DNA of 64,000 nucleotides, taken from contig CAYGRE010000013.1 of NCBI GenBank assembly GCA_964352215.1, positions 1 to 64,000 on the forward strand, in the 5' to 3' direction. Position numbers and translations under genes: made by a program. This DNA comes from CAWUKT01 sp964352215. Its GTDB lineage: Bacteria > Bacteroidota > Bacteroidia > J057 > JADKCL01. Numbering within the stretch: position 1 is the stretch's first letter; every line of letters starts with the position of its first letter. Below, one piece after another: positions 17,158 to 25,628 of the stretch. The notes beneath the pieces were generated by a model, which saw only the letters and a program-made list of their open reading frames with translations, had not been told where the DNA came from and searched no databases.

Positions 17158-17327
17158 GAATGGCTGGGTCATTCATTTAGAAGATTCTCCTTGTTTAGGT
17201 CATGGTTTTTCGCGGTCATAAGAATTAATTGACCTGCTGAAGGGTAAATTGTCTTATTTCCTAAACATAGCTTGTGCATACCTCGTAAATGTATGAGACG
17301 GAAATCCCTAGATTTGAGGAGATGATC

Positions 17328-20324
17328 ATGATGGAGAAGTACATTCGCCCCCTGAAAGGACTGGTTGTGGTGCTGGCAGTATTGCTGCCTACCCTCGCAT
17401 TTTCCTTTCCCAACCCCTTTTTGAAAGACACCGGCCCCGATGGCAACGATCCGAAAAAGCGAAGAATTGGCTTTTGGGCCGAGAACAAGCTGGACTCGAT
17501 GACCCTGGAAGAAAAGGTGGGGCAATTGTTCATGATCGCCGCCTATTCGAACAAGGATGAAAAGCATTATGCCCAGATCGAGAAATTGGTCCGGGAGGAA
17601 AAGATTGGTGGGCTGATTTTTATGCAAGGGGGACCGGGACGGCAGGTGAATCTGGTGAACCGTTACCAGAAGGCGGCAAATATTCCTTTGCTGATGGCTA
17701 CCGATGCGGAATGGGGCCTGAGTATGCGTCTGGACAGTACCATCCGCTTCCCCAAGAATATGACTCTGGGAGCGATCCGGGACAGCATGCCCATTTTCGA
17801 ATTGGGCCTGGAGATAGGCCGCCAGTGCCGCGCCGTTGGGATTCAGGTGAATTTTGCTCCGGTAGTGGATGTCAATAACAATCCCCGCAACCCGGTCATC
17901 AATGACCGTTCCTTCGGAGAAAACCCTCGAAATGTAGCCATCAAAGGGTTGTATTTTATCAAGGGGATGGAATATGCCAACTGCATCGGGACCGCCAAGC
18001 ACTTTCCCGGTCATGGAGATACAGATACCGATTCCCACCTGGACCTTCCCATCATTGAGCACGATCGCGGGCGGCTGGATTCCGTCGAATTGTACCCTTT
18101 CCGCTTCATGTTTGAGAATGGCGTTGCCGGGGTAATGGTCGCCCACCTTTATATTCCCGCCCTTGACACTACGAAAAATCTCGCTTCAACCCTTTCCCCG
18201 AAAGTGGTGAACGGCCTGCTCAAGGACGAACTCGGATTCAAAGGACTGATCTTTACCGATGCATTGGGCATGAAAGGCGTTACCAAATTCTGGGCCGATG
18301 GGGAAACTGACCTCAAAGCTTTCGAAGCGGGCAACGACGTGCTGCTCTTTACCAAGGATGTTCCCAAAGCAAAAGAATTGATCCTGAAGTCGATCAAGAG
18401 TGGGCAGGTTTCGGAGAAAGAACTGGACCGTAGGGTATTGAAAATATTGATCGCTAAGGAATGGGCGGGCCTGCATTTGCAAAAGCTCAGCAACAAGCCG
18501 GACATGAAGTCCTTGAATTCTCCGGAGGCGGAAGCATTGAACAAGCGACTTTACCGGGCTGCGATCACTTCGGTCAAAAATAAGGGGAATCTCCTGCCTT
18601 TGAAGGGCCTGGAAAACCGAAAGATTGCGGTGGTTGAGATTGGCTCCAGTGACAAGAAGCCCTTCTATGGCACCCTGGAGAAATACGGGCAGATGACCCA
18701 TTTCAGTCTTCCCAATGCTGCCAGTAGCAGCCAGCGGGAGGCATTGCTAAAGAAATTGTCCGGTTACAATACCGTGATTGTCGGAGTGGATGGGATGAGC
18801 AAGCGGGCCAGCAAGAACTTTGGCATCAGTGCTTCCACGACTGGATTCCTGAAGTCACTCAAGGCCAAGGGGCCGGACGTCATCACGGTTCTGTTCGGCA
18901 GTCCCTATGCCCTCAAGTATTTTGGGCAGCATTCCGATGCTATACTGGTGGCTTATGAAAACCTGGACCCGGCCAAGGTGGCTGGAGCGGAAGCGATTTT
19001 CGGGGCCATTCCTGTAGATGGCGTCTTGCCGGTTACCGCATCAGAGCAGTTTCCGGAGGGGAGTTCAGTGACCTGGGAAGGATTGCCCAGGTTTGGGTTT
19101 TCCGTGCCTGAGGATGCGGGCATGAACGGTTCGGTTCTGGAAGGGATCGACGACATCGCGATGGAGGCGGTCAATACCGGGGCGACTCCCGGTTGTGCGG
19201 TGCTGGTGATGCGGAAGAACCAGATCGTATTTGAGAAGACCTACGGGAAAACTGAATACAGTGGCAGCGAAGCGCTTGATCCCTTGAATACGGTCTGGGA
19301 CCTGGCTTCGGTAACCAAAATTGCCGCGACTACCATTTCGACCATGAAACTCGTCTCCGAAGGACGTATCGACCTGGATGAACACGTGTCTGCGTACATT
19401 CAGGATTTTCGGGGTAGGGGACTGACCCATATCAAAGTGAGAAATCTGCTGCGTCACGACGCGGGCTTCAAGTCCTGGATACCCTTTTACAAGTCGACGC
19501 TGGATACGACGGGTGGCCTGGACGAAAACATTTACAGTGACGATTCCACCGGTTACTATTGTGTGAAGGTGGTGGACAACCTCTGGATGTGCCGGGATTA
19601 CCAGGACAGCATGTGGGTCAAGATCGTTGGGTCCGATGTGCGTACCGATAACCGGGTCAGGTATTCAGACCTGAGCATGATGGTTATGCAGAAGATCATC
19701 GAATCGGTGACCGGAGTAGGGTTGGATCAATATGTGGACTCCATCTTTTACCGTCCCATGGGGATGAACAATACTGCGTTTGTGGCCGGGGACCGGCTTC
19801 CCGGCAGGACATTCCCACCGACGGAAGACGATAATTACTGGCGCAACAAGAAAATTGAAGGTTATGTCCACGACCAGGCGAGTGCGATGCTTGGGGGCGT
19901 CTCCGGGCATGCAGGTCTGTTCTCCAATCTCTATGACCTCGCCAAGGTGCTGCTGATGGTAGAGAATGGGGGCCGCTATGGTGAACTGGAGTTCTTCCCG
20001 GAATCTATCGTCGCGGAGTTTACCAAGCAGCAGCGCAACGACAGCCGCAAAGGACTGGGCTGGGACAAGGCCGAAATGCGTGCTGGAAAAAGCAATCCCT
20101 GTTCAGACTTTGCTTCTGAATATACCTTTGGCCATACCGGCTTTACCGGGATCGGCGCCTGGGTAGATCCACAATACGATCTCGTCTATATTTTCGTCTC
20201 CAACCGGACCTATCCCTCAGCAGAGAACAAAAAGCTGCAGCGGCAGAATATTCGTCCCCGGATTCAGGATGTGATCTATGAATCCATCTTTGCTTATGAG
20301 AAGCGAGACAAAGAAGGGATATAG
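17328..20324 (+). CDS. GH3 beta-N-acetylhexosaminidase (NagZ-like) fused to a class C beta-lactamase-type serine hydrolase
   Basis: The protein is a known Bacteroidota two-domain fusion. The N-terminal half is glycoside hydrolase family 3 of NagZ type: K-H-F-P-G-H-G-D-T-D-T-D-S-H (about residue 224), carrying the catalytic His loop, and F-T-D-A-L-G-M-K-G with the nucleophile Asp near 311. The C-terminal half is a penicillin-binding/beta-lactamase class C fold: S-V-T-K (Ser about 662), Y-S-D-L-S for the Y-x-N motif and H-T-G-F-T-G for the K-T-G box. A signal peptide places it in the periplasm, where it would act in peptidoglycan turnover, removing GlcNAc and possibly cleaving peptides or esters. 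A Shine-Dalgarno-like GAGGAG lies six bases before the start used; the frame opens further upstream. Which reaction the second domain performs is inference. Confidence 0.88.
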   Translation: MMEKYIRPLKGLVVVLAVLLPTLAFSFPNPFLKDTGPDGNDPKKRRIGFWAENKLDSMTLEEKVGQLFMIAAYSNKDEKHYAQIEKLVREEKIGGLIFMQGGPGRQVNLVNRYQKAANIPLLMATDAEWGLSMRLDSTIRFPKNMTLGAIRDSMPIFELGLEIGRQCRAVGIQVNFAPVVDVNNNPRNPVINDRSFGENPRNVAIKGLYFIKGMEYANCIGTAKHFPGHGDTDTDSHLDLPIIEHDRGRLDSVELYPFRFMFENGVAGVMVAHLYIPALDTTKNLASTLSPKVVNGLLKDELGFKGLIFTDALGMKGVTKFWADGETDLKAFEAGNDVLLFTKDVPKAKELILKSIKSGQVSEKELDRRVLKILIAKEWAGLHLQKLSNKPDMKSLNSPEAEALNKRLYRAAITSVKNKGNLLPLKGLENRKIAVVEIGSSDKKPFYGTLEKYGQMTHFSLPNAASSSQREALLKKLSGYNTVIVGVDGMSKRASKNFGISASTTGFLKSLKAKGPDVITVLFGSPYALKYFGQHSDAILVAYENLDPAKVAGAEAIFGAIPVDGVLPVTASEQFPEGSSVTWEGLPRFGFSVPEDAGMNGSVLEGIDDIAMEAVNTGATPGCAVLVMRKNQIVFEKTYGKTEYSGSEALDPLNTVWDLASVTKIAATTISTMKLVSEGRIDLDEHVSAYIQDFRGRGLTHIKVRNLLRHDAGFKSWIPFYKSTLDTTGGLDENIYSDDSTGYYCVKVVDNLWMCRDYQDSMWVKIVGSDVRTDNRVRYSDLSMMVMQKIIESVTGVGLDQYVDSIFYRPMGMNNTAFVAGDRLPGRTFPPTEDDNYWRNKKIEGYVHDQASAMLGGVSGHAGLFSNLYDLAKVLLMVENGGRYGELEFFPESIVAEFTKQQRNDSRKGLGWDKAEMRAGKSNPCSDFASEYTFGHTGFTGIGAWVDPQYDLVYIFVSNRTYPSAENKKLQRQNIRPRIQDVIYESIFAYEKRDKEGI

Positions 20325-20329
20325 ATACA

Positions 20330-20359
20330 TTGCCATTCCCGAAAATATGATTACCTTTG
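20330..20359 (+). promoter_or_regulatory. Promoter of the rpsF operon
   Basis: TTG at 20330-20332 and a perfect TAnnTTTG (TACCTTTG, 20352-20359) are separated by 19 bases, the textbook spacing of Bacteroidota housekeeping promoters. It overlaps the region just after the hydrolase stop codon, 57 bases before rpsF. Confidence 0.75.
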
Positions 20360-20416
20360 TCATTCGTTTTTGAAAACCGCTCCCACGGGGGCATTATCCA
20401 AGGTTTTAGTTAAAAT

Positions 20417-20803
20417 ATGGCATTAGAGATTACAACTGATCTCTCCAACATCAAGACGATGTACGAGACGATCTTCCTGACAGCGCCAGATCTTGATCAG
20501 CAAGAGTATGAAAAGATCGTAGGCAAAGTCGAATCCATCATTAAAGAAGGTGGCGGCGAGATTACCAACCTGGAACACTGGGGCCAGAAGAAGTTGGAAT
20601 ATGAAATCAAGCGCTACACTTCTGCTTACTTCACTTACATCGAATTCACATCACTGGGAACCGTGATCGAACCTATGGAGCGGGAATTCCGCTACAATGA
20701 GAAGATCATTCGTTTCATCACCGTTAAAGTTGAAAAGCACCATGCTGCCTTCAACAAAAAGCGTCGTGAACAAGGATTTGGTAAGAAAAAAGTTAAAGAA
20801 TAA
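20417..20803 (+). CDS. rpsF: 30S ribosomal protein S6
   Basis: The product is a typical S6 with M-Y-E-T-I-F-L-T-A-P-D-L at its start, a central W-G-Q-K-K-L-E-Y-E-I-K and a basic tail (K-K-R-R-E-Q-G-F-G-K-K-K). S6 binds 16S rRNA with S18. The chosen ATG at 20417 adds 14 residues ahead of the usual first residues; an internal ATG at 20459 would give the standard N-terminus, so the true start is uncertain. It leads the operon rpsF-rpsR-rplI. Confidence 0.97.
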   Translation: MALEITTDLSNIKTMYETIFLTAPDLDQQEYEKIVGKVESIIKEGGGEITNLEHWGQKKLEYEIKRYTSAYFTYIEFTSLGTVIEPMEREFRYNEKIIRFITVKVEKHHAAFNKKRREQGFGKKKVKE

Positions 20804-20814
20804 GGAAACAGATC

Positions 20815-21093
20815 ATGGCATTTAAAAGAGATAAGGGCATCGGCCCTACCGCTCAAAATAAGATCAAGTCTGGTCGCAATACCAAGAAGTATTGCCGCTT
20901 TAAGAAGCACGGCATTAAGTACATTGATTACAAGGATGCTGACTTTCTCAGAAAGTTCCTGAACGACCAGGGGAAAATTCTTCCCCGTCGCATCACCGGA
21001 ACCAGCCTGAAATTCCAGCGTCAGTTGGCAGTAGCTATCAAGCGTGCACGCCACCTGGGTCTTCTTCCTTTTGTTACCGACAACGCCAAGTAA
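20815..21093 (+). CDS. rpsR: 30S ribosomal protein S18
   Basis: The 92-residue protein shows the S18 core: K-Y-C-R-F-K-K-H-G-I-K-Y-I-D-Y-K-D, then L-R-K-F-L-N-D-Q-G-K-I-L-P-R-R-I-T-G-T, ending with A-R-H-L-G-L-L-P-F. It partners with S6 on the small-subunit platform. It lies 11 bases after rpsF and six before rplI, in the conserved Bacteroidota operon. Confidence 0.97.
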   Translation: MAFKRDKGIGPTAQNKIKSGRNTKKYCRFKKHGIKYIDYKDADFLRKFLNDQGKILPRRITGTSLKFQRQLAVAIKRARHLGLLPFVTDNAK

Positions 21094-21099
21094 TCATCC

Positions 21100-21552
21100 A
21101 TGGAAATCATTCTATTGAAATATCAAAAAGGCCTCGGTGAGAAGGATGATATCGTCTCAGTGAAGCCCGGCTACGCCCGCAATTTCTTGATTCCTCACGG
21201 AATCGCAATTCTGGCAACTGCTACCAACAAAAAGATCATTACGGAAAACCAGCGTCAGGCTGCCCACCGTAAAGAGCACATCATCAACGAAGCCAGGCAA
21301 ATTGCAGAAGGCCTTGAAGCACTTGAGCTCAAGATCGAAACGCTTGCCGGTCCTGATGGCCGCCTATTTGGTTCAGTTACGCCTCTGATGGTCGCCAACA
21401 AGCTTGAAGAAGCTGGTTTCGACATCGAGCGTCAACGAGTTGCCTTTGACGGTGCCATCAAAGAAGTTGGTACCCACGAGATTATTATTGACCTCCACAA
21501 GGAAGTCAAAGCAAAAGTAACCGTTGTGGTTGTTGCTGCTGATCGCAGTTAA
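21100..21552 (+). CDS. rplI: 50S ribosomal protein L9
   Basis: The 150-residue product begins M-E-I-I-L-L-K, contains G-Y-A-R-N-F-L-I-P and R-L-F-G-S-V-T, which are L9 signatures, and has the two-domain layout with a long connecting helix. L9 binds 23S rRNA near the L1 stalk base. Last gene of the rpsF operon, followed by a strong terminator. Confidence 0.97.
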   Translation: MEIILLKYQKGLGEKDDIVSVKPGYARNFLIPHGIAILATATNKKIITENQRQAAHRKEHIINEARQIAEGLEALELKIETLAGPDGRLFGSVTPLMVANKLEEAGFDIERQRVAFDGAIKEVGTHEIIIDLHKEVKAKVTVVVVAADRS

Positions 21553-21600
21553 GACTCCCTGAAATTCGCGAATTGTCTGCTTTGCAGCGATTCAAAATAT

Positions 21601-21633
21601 AGGAAGCTGTCTCAAAAGGGCAGCTTCTTTTTT
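21601..21633 (+). terminator. Rho-independent terminator after rplI
   Basis: GAAGCTG (21603-21609) pairs with CAGCTTC (21621-21627) and is followed by a T tract. The core GCTGTCTC-AAAAGG-CAGC recurs in other terminators of the window. It lies between convergent genes. Confidence 0.85.
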
Positions 21634-21665
21634 GGTTAAGAATGTGGTCAGATTATTCCTGAAGG

Positions 21666-22898
21666 TCATTCATACCTCAAGCTCTCAATCGGATCCAGCC
21701 TGGCGGCTTTCCGGGCAGGATAGATTCCCGCAATCACCCCGACAAAGAGGCATAACAAAAAGCCAAACAATACCCAGTCCCAGGGCACCAGGAATCCACT
21801 TCCCAGCAAGAGACTCACCACATTGCCGACCAAGACTCCAAAGATGATCCCGAGTAAGCCACCCAATTGGGTAATCACAATTGCTTCGGTGAGAAATTGT
21901 CCCAGGATGGTGCTTTTACGTGCTCCCAGTGCTTTCCGAACCCCGATCTCTTTGGTACGCTCGGTGACGCTCACCAGCATGATATTCATCAGCCCGATCG
22001 CAGCACTGAACAGGGTAATGATGGAGATGAGGGTAGCGGACCAGGTCAGGTAACGCAGGTTTTCCATCAGATTGTCGATGATGGCATCCACCTTGATGAT
22101 GCCAAAATTATTCTCTTCGGTTGGTTTCAAACCTCTGATTTGCCGGAATGCTCCTACGGCTTCGAAAGTCAGGAAGTCTATTTTCTCGATGTCGTCTGCC
22201 AACACATGCAGGCTGTAGGAGCGTTGGCTGCTGGGGAAATCCTTGGCCAGGGTGGTAGGCGGAATGACCATGATCTTGTCTCCACCGACCATTCCCTGAG
22301 AGCCGATTTCTTCAAAAATTCCGACTACCTGGTAGACATTGCCATCCACCTGGATGGATTTGCCAATCGGGTCCGCTTCTCCGAACAGCAATTCGACCAC
22401 CTCATTGCCCAGCATGATCACATTGCGGAGCATCTTCACATCGTTCTGATTGAAGTTGCGGCCCCTGGCAATTGTATAGTTGTCGGTGACGATATAGTTT
22501 TCATCCCCTCCAAAAATCTGGAGGTTGTTTTGGGTGCGGGTTGATTTGTACTTGGCGGTCGCCATGAAAGAGCCAATCCCGGAGATGCTGACCGGGGCCA
22601 GGTCCGAAAAATCATCTTTGAACCTGAGCGCCTCCTCATAATCAATTACATCATGGACTTTTCGTTTGTTTCCATCGCTGTCGGTACGCAAAGCAGATGA
22701 ATAATTCTCAATTCGGAAGGTATTTGCCCCAATCCGAACAAAACTGCTGGAAAACCAGAATTTGATGCCATCGATGGCGGTCAAAACACCGATGAGAGCG
22801 GTCAATCCAAAGGCAATGATCAAAATTGTGATGATCGTCCGCCAAATATTTGCGCGGATTGCCTTGATCGCCTCAACCGTATTCAGGATTAGGTTCAT
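21666..22898 (-). CDS. ABC transporter permease of the MacB/FtsX type
   Basis: The 410-residue protein starts with a transmembrane helix (residues about 20-42: I-I-T-I-L-I-I-A-F-G-L-T-A), followed by a MacB-like periplasmic domain of about 220 residues, then three helices at the C-terminus. The last third contains E-R-T-K-E-I-G-V-R-K-A-L-G-A-R-K, the coupling-helix hallmark of FtsX-family permeases, and ends with Y-P-A-R-K-A-A-R-L-D-P-I-E-S-L-R-Y-E. No ATP-binding or membrane-fusion partner is adjacent; it is transcribed alone, divergently from gyrA. It could work with an ATPase encoded elsewhere, in peptide, drug or lipoprotein export. Confidence 0.9.
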   Translation of the reverse strand: MNLILNTVEAIKAIRANIWRTIITILIIAFGLTALIGVLTAIDGIKFWFSSSFVRIGANTFRIENYSSALRTDSDGNKRKVHDVIDYEEALRFKDDFSDLAPVSISGIGSFMATAKYKSTRTQNNLQIFGGDENYIVTDNYTIARGRNFNQNDVKMLRNVIMLGNEVVELLFGEADPIGKSIQVDGNVYQVVGIFEEIGSQGMVGGDKIMVIPPTTLAKDFPSSQRSYSLHVLADDIEKIDFLTFEAVGAFRQIRGLKPTEENNFGIIKVDAIIDNLMENLRYLTWSATLISIITLFSAAIGLMNIMLVSVTERTKEIGVRKALGARKSTILGQFLTEAIVITQLGGLLGIIFGVLVGNVVSLLLGSGFLVPWDWVLFGFLLCLFVGVIAGIYPARKAARLDPIESLRYE

Positions 22899-23011
22899 AG
22901 TATCGTTGAAAATTAGGCATAAATGTTGAAAACCCGCCTTCTTAACACGTCCTTTTTGCGTAAATTGCCGTGTTATTTTATTTAGATAATCATTGAGATT
23001 GATAGTATAAT

Positions 23012-25588
23012 ATGGCAGATGGAGGAAAGATAGTCAGCCGCATCATTGAAGAAGAAATGAAATCAGCCTACATCGACTATTCGATGTCTGTAATCGTTTC
23101 TCGCGCACTCCCGGATGTCCGGGATGGATTGAAGCCGGTTCACCGGCGGGTGTTGTACGGTATGACTGAGTTAGGGTTAGGTGCAAGCCGCTCTTATAAA
23201 AAATCCGCCCGTATCGTGGGTGAAGTTCTTGGAAAGTACCACCCACATGGCGATACCGCTGTATACGATGCAATGGTACGGATGGCACAGTGGTGGAGCT
23301 TGAGGTATCCCCTGGTCGATGGCCAGGGAAACTTTGGTTCGATAGATGGTGACAACCCTGCTGCAATGCGTTATACGGAGGCCCGCCTCCGTCGGATTGC
23401 CGAGGAGATGCTGGCAGATATCGACAAAGACACCGTCGATTTCCGTCCCAACTTTGATGAATCTCTCAAGGAGCCAACTGTCCTGCCCGCGAAGATCCCC
23501 AACCTGCTGGTCAACGGTGCCTCCGGGATTGCAGTGGGTATGGCCACCAATATGGCCCCTCACAACCTCACCGAGGTCATCGATGCATGTGTCGCTTATA
23601 TTGACGCCCACGTAGCCGAAGAAGAGATCACCTGGGAGCAACTCTCCAAGATCGTTTCCGCCCCTGATTTTCCTACCGGGGGAATCATCTATGGTTACGA
23701 GGGTGTTTTGAGAGCCTACGAAACCGGCCGTGGCCGGGTCGTAATCCGGGCCAAGGCCAAGATCGAGGAATTGAAAAACGGACGGGAGCGCATTGTCGTA
23801 ACCGAAATTCCCTACCAGGTCAACAAAGAAAACCTGCTTCAGAAGACGGTGGCCCTGGTCAATGACAAGAAGATCGAAGGTATCTCCGATCTGAACGACT
23901 TCTCCGACCGGAACGGGATGATGATCGTCTATGACATCAAGCGGGATGCGATGGCATCTGTCGTCCTCAATAAGTTGTTCAAGTACACACAACTGCAAAC
24001 CACCTTCGGGATCAACAATGTCTGCCTGGTCAAAGGCCGGCCCATGACCCTGAACCTGAAGGATCAGATCAAATACTATGTAGAGCACCGCCACGAAGTG
24101 GTCGTCCGCAGGACTGAATTCCTGTTGAGAGAAGCCGAGAAGCGTGCCCACATTCTGGAGGGATTGTTGATCGCACTGGATCACCTGGACGAAGTCATCG
24201 CCCTGATCCGCGCTTCGGTGAATCCTGAAGAAGCGAGGACTGGATTGATGGTCAAGTTTGGTCTCAGTGAAATTCAGGCCAAGGCTATTCTGGATATGCG
24301 TCTTCAGCGTCTGACCGGTCTGGAACGTGATAAAATCCGGGCTGAGTACGACGAGTTGATGAAAACCATTGCGCATTACAATGACATTCTGACCAATGAG
24401 CCACTAAGAATGGAGATCATCAAGGAAGAACTCGCCGATATGCGGGAGAAGTATGGTGACGAGCGCCGTTCTTCCATCGAGTATACCACTGCCGATCTCA
24501 GCATAGAAGATATCATCCCCAACAAAGAAGTGGTGATTACCATTTCCCGTGAAGGATATATCAAGCGACTCTCTTCCGATGAAATTCGCCGGCAAAACCG
24601 GGGAGGTCGTGGTGCCAAAGCTGCAGGTAAGAAAGACAAAGACTTTATCGAGCATCTTTTTGCCTCGATGACCCATAATTATATGCTTTTCTTTACCGAG
24701 AAGGGGCGCTGCTACTGGTTGAAAGTCTATGAGATTCCTGAAGGTAGCCGTACTTCCAAAGGAAGAGCCATCCAGAACCTGATCCAGATCGAGAAAGACG
24801 ATAAGATCAAAGCTTTTATCACCGTACCCAGTCTGGTGGACGAGGACCAGTTGCAAAACACCTCGATCATCATGTGTACCAAGAAAGGGGTGATCAAGAA
24901 AACCTTGTTGAAGGCATACAGCCGTCCCCGTGTAAATGGGATCAATGCGATCAACATCAACGAAGAAGACGAATTGCTGGAAGCAAAACTGGTCCGTCCC
25001 GGAGACCATGTGCTTCTGGGTGCAAAATCTGGCCGTGCCATTCGTTTTGAAGAGGACCAGGTCCGGAATATGGGCCGGAACTCAACCGGTGTAAGAGGGA
25101 TCTCCCTGAAGGGATCTTCTGATGAGGTTGTTGGCATGGTTGTTGTTCCAGAAGATAAGGCAGCCAGTCTGTTGGTCGTATCTGAAAAAGGTTATGGGAA
25201 ACAGACTCCTCTGAACAACCCCGATACCGGAGAGCATATCTACCGGATTACCAAGCGGGGAGGAAAAGGAGTCAAGACCCTGAAAGTGACAGGTAAAACC
25301 GGAGGACTGGTTGCGATTAAAATAATTGACGAGGACAATTCCGAGGACCTGATGATCATCACCAAAAACGGAATCTCTATTCGCATGGCCATCGAGGACA
25401 TCCGCGAGGCAGGTCGGGACACGATGGGCGTCCGTCTGATCCGGATCATGGACAAAGATGAGATTGCGGCAGTGACCAAAATAGCAGAAAAAGAGGAGGA
25501 GGAATACGATGAAGACGCAGAAGGCGTTGTAGGAGAAGAGAATGCTGCAGAAGGTACTCCCTACCAGGGAGGTGATGAAGAGGAATAA
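23012..25588 (+). CDS. gyrA: DNA gyrase subunit A
   Basis: The 858-residue protein carries the breakage-reunion domain with Y121 in M-R-Y-T-E-A-R-L, the quinolone-resistance region H-P-H-G-D-T-A-V-Y-D-A-M (T82 and D86, equal to E. coli S83 and D87, a wild-type-like set), and D-G-L-K-P-V-H-R-R. The C-terminal domain starts with a GyrA box Q-N-R-G-G-R-G, typical of gyrase rather than topoisomerase IV, and the end is acidic (Glu/Asp-rich, about 30 residues). The start matches the usual N-terminus. A possible promoter (TTG at 22956-22958 and TATTTTAT near 22974) precedes it. Gyrase introduces negative supercoils in the cytoplasm. Confidence 0.98.
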   Translation: MADGGKIVSRIIEEEMKSAYIDYSMSVIVSRALPDVRDGLKPVHRRVLYGMTELGLGASRSYKKSARIVGEVLGKYHPHGDTAVYDAMVRMAQWWSLRYPLVDGQGNFGSIDGDNPAAMRYTEARLRRIAEEMLADIDKDTVDFRPNFDESLKEPTVLPAKIPNLLVNGASGIAVGMATNMAPHNLTEVIDACVAYIDAHVAEEEITWEQLSKIVSAPDFPTGGIIYGYEGVLRAYETGRGRVVIRAKAKIEELKNGRERIVVTEIPYQVNKENLLQKTVALVNDKKIEGISDLNDFSDRNGMMIVYDIKRDAMASVVLNKLFKYTQLQTTFGINNVCLVKGRPMTLNLKDQIKYYVEHRHEVVVRRTEFLLREAEKRAHILEGLLIALDHLDEVIALIRASVNPEEARTGLMVKFGLSEIQAKAILDMRLQRLTGLERDKIRAEYDELMKTIAHYNDILTNEPLRMEIIKEELADMREKYGDERRSSIEYTTADLSIEDIIPNKEVVITISREGYIKRLSSDEIRRQNRGGRGAKAAGKKDKDFIEHLFASMTHNYMLFFTEKGRCYWLKVYEIPEGSRTSKGRAIQNLIQIEKDDKIKAFITVPSLVDEDQLQNTSIIMCTKKGVIKKTLLKAYSRPRVNGINAININEEDELLEAKLVRPGDHVLLGAKSGRAIRFEEDQVRNMGRNSTGVRGISLKGSSDEVVGMVVVPEDKAASLLVVSEKGYGKQTPLNNPDTGEHIYRITKRGGKGVKTLKVTGKTGGLVAIKIIDEDNSEDLMIITKNGISIRMAIEDIREAGRDTMGVRLIRIMDKDEIAAVTKIAEKEEEEYDEDAEGVVGEENAAEGTPYQGGDEEE

Positions 25589-25628
25589 TTATTGTATTTT
25601 TACAGCCCTAAAGGATTAAAAGTATTAC

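Noticed and set aside
17169..18146. 325-codon open frame on the minus strand
   Set aside because: It lies antisense to the GH3 domain with its clear motifs and has no family features; it is a shadow of high-GC coding sequence.
23177..24376. 399-codon minus-strand frame
   Set aside because: It is the antisense shadow of gyrA.
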